From Palsa-661 sp035535015 (GTDB taxonomy: Bacteria; Actinomycetota; Acidimicrobiia; Acidimicrobiales; UBA8190), in NCBI GenBank assembly GCA_035535015.1, contig DATLQU010000024.1, forward strand, positions 54,798-118,797: a DNA stretch of 64,000 nucleotides, written 5' to 3'. Made by a program: the position numbers and the translations under genes. Below, in pieces: positions 36,215 to 43,965 of this stretch. Positions within the stretch are counted from its first letter, which is position 1. Every line of letters begins with the position of its first letter. The notes beneath the pieces were generated by a model. That model did not search any database, was not told where the DNA came from, and worked only from the letters and a program-made list of their open reading frames with translations.

Positions 36215-38308
36215 TTACCCCCTGGACGTGGTGGTCACCGACGTGGTCGACGTGGTGCTCGGGTCGGTGGACGTGGTGTCCGGAGCGACCGCGGTCGACG
36301 CCGGAACGCCCGACGTCGAAGTGGTCGTCGGAGGCTCGGCGCTGGTGGACGACGCCGGCGCCGTGGGCGGCCGACCCGTGTCGGGCGAGGTGCAACCCGA
36401 CGGCGGGCTGTCGGCTCCCTGCTGGCCGGGCATGAGGACGGTGCCGGCACAGCCGAAGTTGGAGAGGGTGACGTCGAGGACGACCGTTGCGCCGTCGGAG
36501 AAGCGGGCCACCGAGTCGACCTGCCGGATGAAGCCGGAGGTGTCGATCGAGACCTGGTCGGTGGTGCCCGTGTAGCCCTGGGCGTGGAGGACGGAGATGG
36601 CGTCCGACGCCGTCTTCGACTCCTCGGTGGTGATGTCCGGCTCGTTGACCAGCTGGGTGGGGTCGACGGCCACCTGGTAGACGGTGACCGGGACACCGTT
36701 CACGGTGGCCGTGCCCGACTGGGTCGCCCCGTTGATGTCCTGCTGGTAGAGGTCGAGGTAGCCGGTGGGGCTGGCCATGCCGATCATGGCGATGGCGCCT
36801 TCACGGCTGCCGATGGTGCTCTCGGTCAGGCCGGCGAAGCCCGATATGGGCTGACCGGGGGCGTTGGCCTGGCTCGGCGGCGGGGCCAGGCCGGTCTCGA
36901 GGGAGCTGCCCAGGTCCTCATAGAGGGTGGTGCTGTTCACCCGGATCGAGACCTGGAGACCGCTGGCCACCCCGTTTGCCCCGGTCGTTGCGCCCACGTT
37001 GGCGTCGATCAGGGTCGCCTTCGGGTTGGTGTTGGAGATGCCGGAACCGGACACCGGGGTACCGGGATTGCTCACCGGGGCGCCGTTGCACTCGGTGACG
37101 GTCTGCGTCGCGTTACTGCTCGAGGAGGAGACGATTCCCGATGGGAGGTTCGTGATCCCCGAGACCTTCTTGGTGGTCGGCTTCGTCGCCTTCGACCCTG
37201 TCTTGACCGTCAGTGACGATCCGTAGGCTGCCGATGCGGACCCCGATCCGGAGACCATTCCGGACGACGAGGCGGACACCGAGCCGGGGGTGAGCGGGCC
37301 CACGCCGCTCGGCATGGGGACCGTCATGGTGTGGCAGACGGTGGTCGAGGTGGTGGTCGGCACCGTCCGGGTCGGTGGGGTGGTCTTCAGGGTGTAGGCG
37401 AAGTCGAAACTGCCCGAGTCGGTGGTGGCGCTGAGCGCACCCAGGACCTGGTGCTCGGCCGGTCCCGAGCCGAAGGTCTTGGCCTTGGACGGCGCGGTGT
37501 GTCTCTGGGCCGTCTGGTGGGCGGCGGTCGATCCGGTGAGGGCGACGCCGACGGGGACGGCCACCAGGGCCAGACAGGCGACGGCGGCGGCCAGGGCCCC
37601 GGTACGACGCCAGGGCGAGGGCCGGGGGCCGGTCTCGGGGCTCGTCTGCGGGCCCTCGTCCAACCACATCTGGTCGTCGTTCATGTCGTCTCCCGGCTTC
37701 CCGGCGACCGAGGGGGCTCGACCCGCCGTCTGGGTACGACGGAACTTTACTACTCGACTCCACCGAGGGTCGGGGTGGCGGTTCTCCACAGTGGTAAAGA
37801 TCTGAGACAAGCCTCTGACCTCGAGGTTTCCCGACGGTCCGACAACGGCCAGACCGGCCTGACGAGCCGAGTCGAGGAGTTTGGCCGCCACCACCGGGGC
37901 CTTGTCGGCGTTCTCCCCGAAGTCCCGGCAGAGGGCCTCGGCCAGGTCGGAACGGGCCGGCAGTGAGCCCCCGGGGGGCAGGGTCTCGAAGACGGCCCGG
38001 AAGAGGGGGACCGAGAGGAAGGCCTGTCGGCGGGCCTCGGCGGCATGGGGATCGAGGCCGGCCAGGATCAAGCGGCCCCGGTCGGTCAGGTCGATGTGGT
38101 CGGCCCGGCCGGCCAGGAGGCCGAAGGTGCGGGCGTTGGCCAGGCGGGCCAGGTAGGTGCCGTTGTTGGTGCCGGAGTAGCCGAGGCCGGCGGCCAGGAG
38201 GTCGGGGGCGATGGTGCCGCCGGCGTTGTCCACGATGCGGGCGGCGGCGATGGCCGCTTCGAGATCGAAGCGGACCGAGCGGAATCGGCTACGGACCACG
38301 GGGACCAT
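36215..38308 (-). CDS. Winged-helix domain joined to an anchored exported domain (one protein or two in-frame genes)
   Basis: 697 aa from ATG 38308. Residues 1-190 resemble winged-helix DUF5343-type modules: GLGYSGTNNGTYLARLANARTFGLL, IDLTDRGRLILAG and a second DNA-binding-like half. A basic linker leads to a transmembrane helix (about 238-257) and a 440-residue Ser/Thr/Val-rich extracytoplasmic part with paired Cys and a Thr/Ser/Pro tail. No stop interrupts the frame. An internal ATG at 37684 with GGGAG 7 nt upstream could start the exported protein alone (488 aa), in which case the upstream gene has lost its stop. As one chain it would be a transmembrane regulator. Divergent from the moxR operon. 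Confidence 0.65.
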   Translation of the reverse strand: MVPVVRSRFRSVRFDLEAAIAAARIVDNAGGTIAPDLLAAGLGYSGTNNGTYLARLANARTFGLLAGRADHIDLTDRGRLILAGLDPHAAEARRQAFLSVPLFRAVFETLPPGGSLPARSDLAEALCRDFGENADKAPVVAAKLLDSARQAGLAVVGPSGNLEVRGLSQIFTTVENRHPDPRWSRVVKFRRTQTAGRAPSVAGKPGDDMNDDQMWLDEGPQTSPETGPRPSPWRRTGALAAAVACLALVAVPVGVALTGSTAAHQTAQRHTAPSKAKTFGSGPAEHQVLGALSATTDSGSFDFAYTLKTTPPTRTVPTTTSTTVCHTMTVPMPSGVGPLTPGSVSASSSGMVSGSGSASAAYGSSLTVKTGSKATKPTTKKVSGITNLPSGIVSSSSSNATQTVTECNGAPVSNPGTPVSGSGISNTNPKATLIDANVGATTGANGVASGLQVSIRVNSTTLYEDLGSSLETGLAPPPSQANAPGQPISGFAGLTESTIGSREGAIAMIGMASPTGYLDLYQQDINGATQSGTATVNGVPVTVYQVAVDPTQLVNEPDITTEESKTASDAISVLHAQGYTGTTDQVSIDTSGFIRQVDSVARFSDGATVVLDVTLSNFGCAGTVLMPGQQGADSPPSGCTSPDTGRPPTAPASSTSAEPPTTTSTSGVPASTAVAPDTTSTDPSTTSTTSVTTTSRG

Positions 38309-38354
38309 TCTCCCAGCCCTCCGGGCAGAGGTGAAGCGCCGTAGCATTCTGCAG

Positions 38355-39356
38355 GTGAGCAGCACCGTGGCCGCCGGTTACCCCTCCCCGCCATCCGATG
38401 CGGCCCGGGCCACGGAGATCTTCGGGGCCATCGAAAATGCGGTGGGTGCGGTGGTGCTGGCCGGGCCCCTGACGATCCGGCTGGCCGTGGGCTGCGTGGC
38501 CGCCGGGGGCCATCTGCTGGTCGAGGACCACCCGGGACTGGGCAAGACGACTCTGGCCAAATCCCTGGCCGGAGCCCTGGGGCTCGATTTCCGGCGGCTG
38601 CAGTGCACGGCCGACCTGTTGCCGGCCGACGTCACCGGGGCGACGGTGCTCGGCCCCGAGGGCGGCGAACCGAGCTTCCGGCCCGGACCCGTGTTCACCA
38701 ACGTGCTGATGGCCGACGAGCTGAACCGGGCGTCGCCGCGGGCCCAGTCGGCGCTGCTCGAGGCCATGGAGGAGCAGCAGGTGACGGTGGACGGGCGCAG
38801 CTACCGGTTGCCCCGGCCCTTCTTCGTGCTGGCCACGCAGAACCCGTACGACGCAGCGGGGACGTCGCCACTGCCCCACGGCCAGCGCGACCGGTTCCTC
38901 GTCCGGGTCTCCATCGGATATCCGTCGCGGGGGCAGATGGACGAGCTGATCGCCGGGGACGACCCGGCCGACCGGGCCCGGGAGCTGACCGCGGTGGTGT
39001 CAGCGGAGGATGTGGCCAGTCTGATGGGTGCCGTCCGGTCGGTGCACGTCTCGGGCGCCGTCCGGGGCTACGTGCTCGACCTGCTGGAAGCGATCGGCGG
39101 CCACCCCGGTGTGGCCGTGGGGCCCTCACCCCGGGCGGCCCGGGCGGTCGTGCGCGCCGGGTCGGCGCTGGCCGTGGCCGACGGTCGGAGTTACCTGTCG
39201 CCGGCCGACGTGCAGCACGCGGCGGCGCCGGTGCTGGCCCACCGGCTGGCTCTGCACCGGGCGGCCGAACTGACCGGAGAGGACGCCGAGACGCTGGTGG
39301 GCGCCATCGCCGGGACGGTGCCGGTGCCGCTTCACGGAGAAGCCGAGGGCGGGTGA
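38355..39356 (+). CDS. MoxR-family AAA+ ATPase
   Basis: 333 aa from GTG 38355. The TAGCAT box at 38342-38347 ends 7 nt before it, so the operon is probably leaderless. Walker A is DHPGLGKTTLAKSL, Walker B VLMADELNRA, sensor 1 FFVLATQNP. The MoxR family acts as chaperone-like ATPases, usually with DUF58 and transglutaminase partners, exactly as here. The stop overlaps the next GTG by 4 bp (GTGA). Confidence 0.95.
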   Translation: MSSTVAAGYPSPPSDAARATEIFGAIENAVGAVVLAGPLTIRLAVGCVAAGGHLLVEDHPGLGKTTLAKSLAGALGLDFRRLQCTADLLPADVTGATVLGPEGGEPSFRPGPVFTNVLMADELNRASPRAQSALLEAMEEQQVTVDGRSYRLPRPFFVLATQNPYDAAGTSPLPHGQRDRFLVRVSIGYPSRGQMDELIAGDDPADRARELTAVVSAEDVASLMGAVRSVHVSGAVRGYVLDLLEAIGGHPGVAVGPSPRAARAVVRAGSALAVADGRSYLSPADVQHAAAPVLAHRLALHRAAELTGEDAETLVGAIAGTVPVPLHGEAEGG

Positions 39357-40465
39357 GGCGGCGGGTCCCCTCGATTCCCCGGCCCACGGGCCGCGGGGTC
39401 GGCGTGGCCGGGGTGTTCCTGGCGCTGTTCGTGCTGAGCCTAGCCAGCGGCACCGCCGAACTCGTGCCGCTGACGGCGGCCGTCGGCCTGCCCCTGCTGG
39501 TGGCCCCGGTGGCCGCTTCGGTGCGCGCTCGGCGGGCCCGAGGGGATCTGGCCGTCGACGCCTCGGTGTCTCCCCCCTCGAGCGTGGTGGGCGGGGCGGT
39601 GACCCTGCGGATCGGGGTGACGAACAGGTCGGAGGGTGTCGGCCCGGCCTTGGCCATCGAGGCGCCGGGGCGGCGCTGGCAGAGGCGGACCGGTGAGATC
39701 GGCGACCCGGCGGGCGAGGGGCCGGTCGACACGAGGTCGGTGATGGTGCCGTCGGGTCTGATCACGCTGCCGGCACCGGGGGGGCGGACGAGGGAGGTGT
39801 TCGCCGGCGCCGTGGGATCGGGCCGGCGCGGGATCTTCGTCCTCCCGGCCCGGCGGAGCTGGGTTCTCGACCCGTTCGGGCTTTTCGGCGCCGCCGGTCC
39901 GGTGATCCCGGCCGTGTCCGCCGTCGTCTACCCCGCCGCCGGGACCGGGGCGCGGTGGACGGCGTCGGGGGACGGGGACGGGGAGACGGGAGCGGGCGAG
40001 CCGGCCACGGGAGGGAGTGGCGGCGGTCTCGGCGAGTTGGTCGGGATCCGGCCCTATGTGGCCGGAGACCGGCTGTCTCTGCTGCACTGGCCGGCGCGGG
40101 CGCGTTACGGCGCCTGGTTCGTACGGCAGTTCGGCACCGAGGAGGGCGAGCCGACGCGGCTGGTGCTCGACGACCGGGCCGGGGTGCACCGGCAGGCCGA
40201 CTTCGAGAAGATGGTGGCCGACGCCCACGGGTTGATCGAGCTCTGTTGGGGCCAGGGTCGGGCCGTCGAGCTGTGGACGCTGTCGGGGAGGGCGGCCACT
40301 CACGGTGCCGTCGGCCCCGGGGTCGAAGAGGCCCGGGTGCTGCTGGCCGGCGTCCTGCCCCGGGCGGCGGGCGGCCGGTGCGTCGAGGGGGGCACCGTGA
40401 TCACCACCGGCACAGGGGCTCGGAGCCTGCCCGAGAGCGTCGAGCGGATCGTGGTGGGTCCGTGA
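39353..40465 (+). CDS. DUF58-domain membrane protein
   Basis: 370 aa from GTG 39353. Two membrane segments near residues 15-55 (VAGVFLALFVLSLA... and LVAPVAASV) precede the DUF58 domain, whose hallmark is GIRPYVAGDRLSLLHWPARARYGAWFVRQF, followed by a vWA-like region. Works with the MoxR ATPase in envelope-related complexes, by family knowledge. GTGA overlaps at both ends show that the three genes are translated together. Confidence 0.9.
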   Translation: MRRRVPSIPRPTGRGVGVAGVFLALFVLSLASGTAELVPLTAAVGLPLLVAPVAASVRARRARGDLAVDASVSPPSSVVGGAVTLRIGVTNRSEGVGPALAIEAPGRRWQRRTGEIGDPAGEGPVDTRSVMVPSGLITLPAPGGRTREVFAGAVGSGRRGIFVLPARRSWVLDPFGLFGAAGPVIPAVSAVVYPAAGTGARWTASGDGDGETGAGEPATGGSGGGLGELVGIRPYVAGDRLSLLHWPARARYGAWFVRQFGTEEGEPTRLVLDDRAGVHRQADFEKMVADAHGLIELCWGQGRAVELWTLSGRAATHGAVGPGVEEARVLLAGVLPRAAGGRCVEGGTVITTGTGARSLPESVERIVVGP

Positions 40466-42501
40466 GTCGGCGCGCCGTGAGCGAGCTGTCGCTCTTCGGG
40501 GTGGCGCTGATCGGGGGCTTCGCCGTCGGACGACTGACGACGTCGGGTGGCGCCTGGCGTGACGTGGTGGCTGCCGCCGTCGTCGGTGAGGCGCTCACGG
40601 CTGTCGCCTCCCGGCGATTGTCCGGTGCGTGGTCGTCGGTCGTCGGCACCGCCGGGGTGGCTCTCGCGGCCGTGTGGCTGTCGGCTCCGGCCGGAGCTTT
40701 GTGGCACGGCCTGCCCAACCTGACGACACTGCGGATTCTCGGCCGGCAGCTGAGGGCCGTCGGTCCCGTGCACCTGCCCGTGGCCGGTGGGGCCGGTGTG
40801 GTGCTGATCGGCATGGTGGTGGCCGGGGTGGCCGGCGTCGGGACCCGGGCCCTGCCGGGTGCGCTCGGATTGGTACCGGGGGTGGCCCTGCTGGCCGGCT
40901 CCACGGTGGCGCTTGGCTCCCCGGGCGCCGAACTGCTGGCCGTGGCTCTGGCCGGCGCCGGCGTGGTCCTTCTGGTGGCACGTTCGGCCGAGCGGGTGGG
41001 GGCGCTGCTGGCGACGGCCACGACGCTGGCGTCGGTGGCGGGCGTGGTGGTGGTCGGTGCGGCCGGCGGGACGGGGTCGGCGTCGGGGGGCGGGATCCCG
41101 GTGGCGGGGGTACCTCCCACGGCCCTTTCGCTCGTCTCGCATCTGACGGCGCTGCAGATCCGTGACCCCGATCTGGTTCTCTTCACGGCCCGGAGCCCGC
41201 TGCCGACCTACTGGCAGGTGGGCTCGTTGTCGGTGCTCTCCGGGAATACCTGGGTCCCCGACGCGGCCACCGCCGCCGCCCTGGCCGGTCGGGGAGGGTC
41301 CCCGCCGTCGGTGCCGGCGGCCGGTGGGCCGAGCTTCACGGCGACGGTGACGGTGGCCAATCTCTCGAGCCGGCTGCTGCCCGTGCCGCCGGACACCCGG
41401 GCGGTGTCGGGGGCGACGCTCAGTGCCGTCGGTGCCCTGGCCTCGACGGCCAGCGCGCCGGGGCTCACGTTTACGGCGACGGCGACGGTGCCGGAGACCG
41501 ATATCGGGGTCGGCGCGGCGTCCGCGGGACCGTCGGGGTCCGACACCGTGGACACCCGATTGCCCAGCCTGCCCCCGGGCATCGTCACTCTGGCGCAGTC
41601 GATCACGGCATCGGCGGCGACGCCGCTCGAGAAGGCCGAATCCCTGACCAATTGGTTCCGGTCCCGTCTGTTCCACTACTCGCTGAAACCGACGGGTGTC
41701 TCGCTGATCTCGTTCCTGACGTCGTCGCACACCGGCTCGTGCGAACAATTCGCCGGCGCCTACGCCGTGCTGGGGCGCGCCGTCGGGTTGCCCACCCGGG
41801 TGGCCATCGGTTTCACGACCGGGGTGCGCGACCCGGCCGGGCAGACGGTGGTGCGGGGCATCGACGCCCACGCCTGGCCCCAGGTCTTGCTCGGCGGGAA
41901 CTGGATCTCCTTCGAACCGACGCCCGAGAGGCCGTCGGGTGAGCTCTCCCCTCCGGGGGTGATCGGACTGAGCGCGGTGGGGACGCCGAACCCGGTGGGA
42001 CCGACGAGCATCCCCCGCTCCCCGCCGGGGCTGTCGTTCCCTGTCCCCGGCCGGTCGACGACGGTGTCGGCCGTCCCCCGGGCGTCGGTGCTGTGGTGGT
42101 GGTTGACCCCCCTGCTGGCCGTGGGGGCGGTGCTCCCGGGCGCCGAACTGCTGCGTCGGCGCCGGCGTCGGAACAGGACGGCCGGCGACGAGCTGCGATC
42201 GGCCTGGGGACGGATCGACCGTGTCCTCGGCCGCCGTCAGATGGCCCGGCCGGCGTGGCGGACGCCGGTGGCCCATAGCCGGCTCCTGCGCTCCCAGATG
42301 GGCGGCGACGAGATGGACGCCGTATGGGCGGAGCTCGAGTGGTTGGCCGTGAGCCTCGAAGAGGAGGTGTACGGCTCCCGGCCGGCGGGCGTCGACGACG
42401 GCCGGAGGGCCCGGGTCGCGGGCCGACAGGTGACCCGGAGCCTGTCCGTCGGCCCGGGGCGCCGGACCTTGGTCAGGGGTGGTCGGGCTCGGTGGCCATG
42501 A
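40462..42501 (+). CDS. Transglutaminase-domain membrane protein (TgpA-like)
   Basis: 679 aa from GTG 40462. About six N-terminal hydrophobic segments, an extracytoplasmic region, then the transglutaminase-like core: Cys near residue 426 (TGSCEQFAGAYAVLGRAVG), His near 469 (DAHAWPQV) and FEPTP near 485, which in actinobacterial homologues takes the place of the Asp motif. A final membrane helix (VLWWWLTPLLAVGAVLP) and a basic cytoplasmic tail follow. Coupled to DUF58. The 3' end overlaps the convergent transporter gene by 29 bp. Confidence 0.9.
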   Translation: MSRRAVSELSLFGVALIGGFAVGRLTTSGGAWRDVVAAAVVGEALTAVASRRLSGAWSSVVGTAGVALAAVWLSAPAGALWHGLPNLTTLRILGRQLRAVGPVHLPVAGGAGVVLIGMVVAGVAGVGTRALPGALGLVPGVALLAGSTVALGSPGAELLAVALAGAGVVLLVARSAERVGALLATATTLASVAGVVVVGAAGGTGSASGGGIPVAGVPPTALSLVSHLTALQIRDPDLVLFTARSPLPTYWQVGSLSVLSGNTWVPDAATAAALAGRGGSPPSVPAAGGPSFTATVTVANLSSRLLPVPPDTRAVSGATLSAVGALASTASAPGLTFTATATVPETDIGVGAASAGPSGSDTVDTRLPSLPPGIVTLAQSITASAATPLEKAESLTNWFRSRLFHYSLKPTGVSLISFLTSSHTGSCEQFAGAYAVLGRAVGLPTRVAIGFTTGVRDPAGQTVVRGIDAHAWPQVLLGGNWISFEPTPERPSGELSPPGVIGLSAVGTPNPVGPTSIPRSPPGLSFPVPGRSTTVSAVPRASVLWWWLTPLLAVGAVLPGAELLRRRRRRNRTAGDELRSAWGRIDRVLGRRQMARPAWRTPVAHSRLLRSQMGGDEMDAVWAELEWLAVSLEEEVYGSRPAGVDDGRRARVAGRQVTRSLSVGPGRRTLVRGGRARWP

Positions 42502-43387
42502 CGTTCGAGCCGGTGAGAGCGAAGACGCCGAAGGTGACCATGGCCAGGCCGAGAACCTCGAAGAGCGGAGCCGGCCCGCGGGAGTCGATCTGCTCACCGA
42601 AGAGGCCGATGCCGATGACGACGGCGACGAGCGGCTGCATGACGGTCAGGGTGGGAAGCGAGAAACGCAGCGCCCCGGCATGGAAGGCGCTCTGGGTCAG
42701 AAGCAGCGCCCCGGCGCCGCCGACGACCATGGCGTAGGGCTCCCACATGGCGAGGGCGTGGAGGACGCCGGCGTCGAGGAGATGGCCCGTGCGTTCGGTG
42801 AGGGCGGCCACGTAACCGAAGGCCATGCCCGAGCCGGCGCCCAGGAGGACCGCCGCTCGACGGCGCGATCCCCGACGGGCGACGAGGACCGCGGCGGTGC
42901 AGCCGATGACGATGACGGCGGTGAGGACGGCCCAGGACAGAGCCCGGGCGTGGGGATGGCCGAGGCCCGGTCGGGCCACGCCCAGGAACAGGCCCAGGCC
43001 GGCCACGGTGAGAGCGGTGGAGGCGATGTCCGGCGTGTGGAGACGCCGGTGGTCGAGCCAGGCCGCCAAGGGGAGGGCGAAGACCAGGCTGAGGACAAGG
43101 AGCGGTTCGACGAGGGAAAGCGATCCCCGGCGCAGCGCCAGGAACTGAAAGAGATAGCCCACGCCGTCGAGGAGGTTGCCGACGAGCCAGAGGGGACGCC
43201 GGGCCAGGCGGACGAGGAGACCGGCGCGCACCGAGAGTTCCGGTGGCTGGGCCACGGCGGCATGGTGCTGGAGGACGGCGGCCGTTCCGTAGGCGGCCGC
43301 GCTGGCCAGGGAGAGCAGGACGATGGAGACGAGACCCCGGCCGATGGCGTGGTGGAAGACCTTCAACCCCACCACCTCGGCCGGCAT
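42473..43387 (-). CDS. DMT-superfamily membrane protein
   Basis: 304 aa from ATG 43387. About nine or ten hydrophobic helices with charged loops; LFQFLALRRGSLSLVEPLLVLSLVFALPLAAWLD and LPTLTVMQPLVAVVIGIGLFGE are the two internally similar halves typical of EamA/NIPA-like DMT transporters. The substrate is unknown. Convergent with the transglutaminase gene. A 5' extension of the frame to 43672 has no membrane segment and is not chosen. Confidence 0.83.
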   Translation of the reverse strand: MPAEVVGLKVFHHAIGRGLVSIVLLSLASAAAYGTAAVLQHHAAVAQPPELSVRAGLLVRLARRPLWLVGNLLDGVGYLFQFLALRRGSLSLVEPLLVLSLVFALPLAAWLDHRRLHTPDIASTALTVAGLGLFLGVARPGLGHPHARALSWAVLTAVIVIGCTAAVLVARRGSRRRAAVLLGAGSGMAFGYVAALTERTGHLLDAGVLHALAMWEPYAMVVGGAGALLLTQSAFHAGALRFSLPTLTVMQPLVAVVIGIGLFGEQIDSRGPAPLFEVLGLAMVTFGVFALTGSNVMATEPDHP

Positions 43388-43475
43388 TCCCACCACGACA
43401 GCCTGCCCGATGGGTCGCGGCTGCTGTCGAGTGACGAGACGACGGCGTCGGCACCGAAGGGCGCCGGCGGCCGGA

Positions 43476-43772
43476 TCAGCCGACGAAGAGGGACTTGCGC
43501 TGGTGTTTGACGCCGCGCATGCGGCGGACGATCTCTTCCACGCTGAGATCGTTACGGCCCCGCAGAACAAGGGCCTGCTCGTCGAGGCGCGCCATCTCCC
43601 GGCTGCGCAGGCGCTCCTGTTCGGCCTTGGGTCGACGACGCAGAGCCCGGTTGAACGAGGCGGCCGCCGCACCGGGGCCGTCGAGCCCGAGGATGGTGGC
43701 GATGGTGGCGAAGGTCCGGCCCTGGTCCCGGAGGGTCAAAACCTGGTGGTCACGCTCGGCGTCGGGGCTCAT
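43476..43772 (-). CDS. Small helix-turn-helix-like protein
   Basis: 98 aa from ATG 43772, with GGAGAG upstream; an ATG at 43790 adds six residues. Sequence features: HQVLTLRDQGRTFATIATILGLDGPGAAAASFNRALRR has the form of a helix-turn-helix resembling sigma-4/transposase-type domains, followed by a charged helix and VEEIVRRMRGVKHQRK. The open frame continues far upstream but that part is antisense to the c-di-GMP gene. It may be a DNA-binding regulator; the family is not recognised. Divergent from the GGDEF-EAL gene. Confidence 0.7.
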   Translation of the reverse strand: MSPDAERDHQVLTLRDQGRTFATIATILGLDGPGAAAASFNRALRRRPKAEQERLRSREMARLDEQALVLRGRNDLSVEEIVRRMRGVKHQRKSLFVG

Positions 43773-43965
43773 CTGCTTCCACTCTCCCATGAACGGAAGC
43801 GCACAGGGTGAACTTCGGCCGGCCGGATCAGGCGTTTGTGGCCGCCGTCTGTGCCGTGACCCACCGCCCGGAAAGCTCCTGGTAGACGGCCTGATGTCGT
43901 GCGGTGCCGTCCCGACAGGGCCCGCCACCTGCGACGGCCGGTTCAGAAGGGGTGCCGACGAGCCG

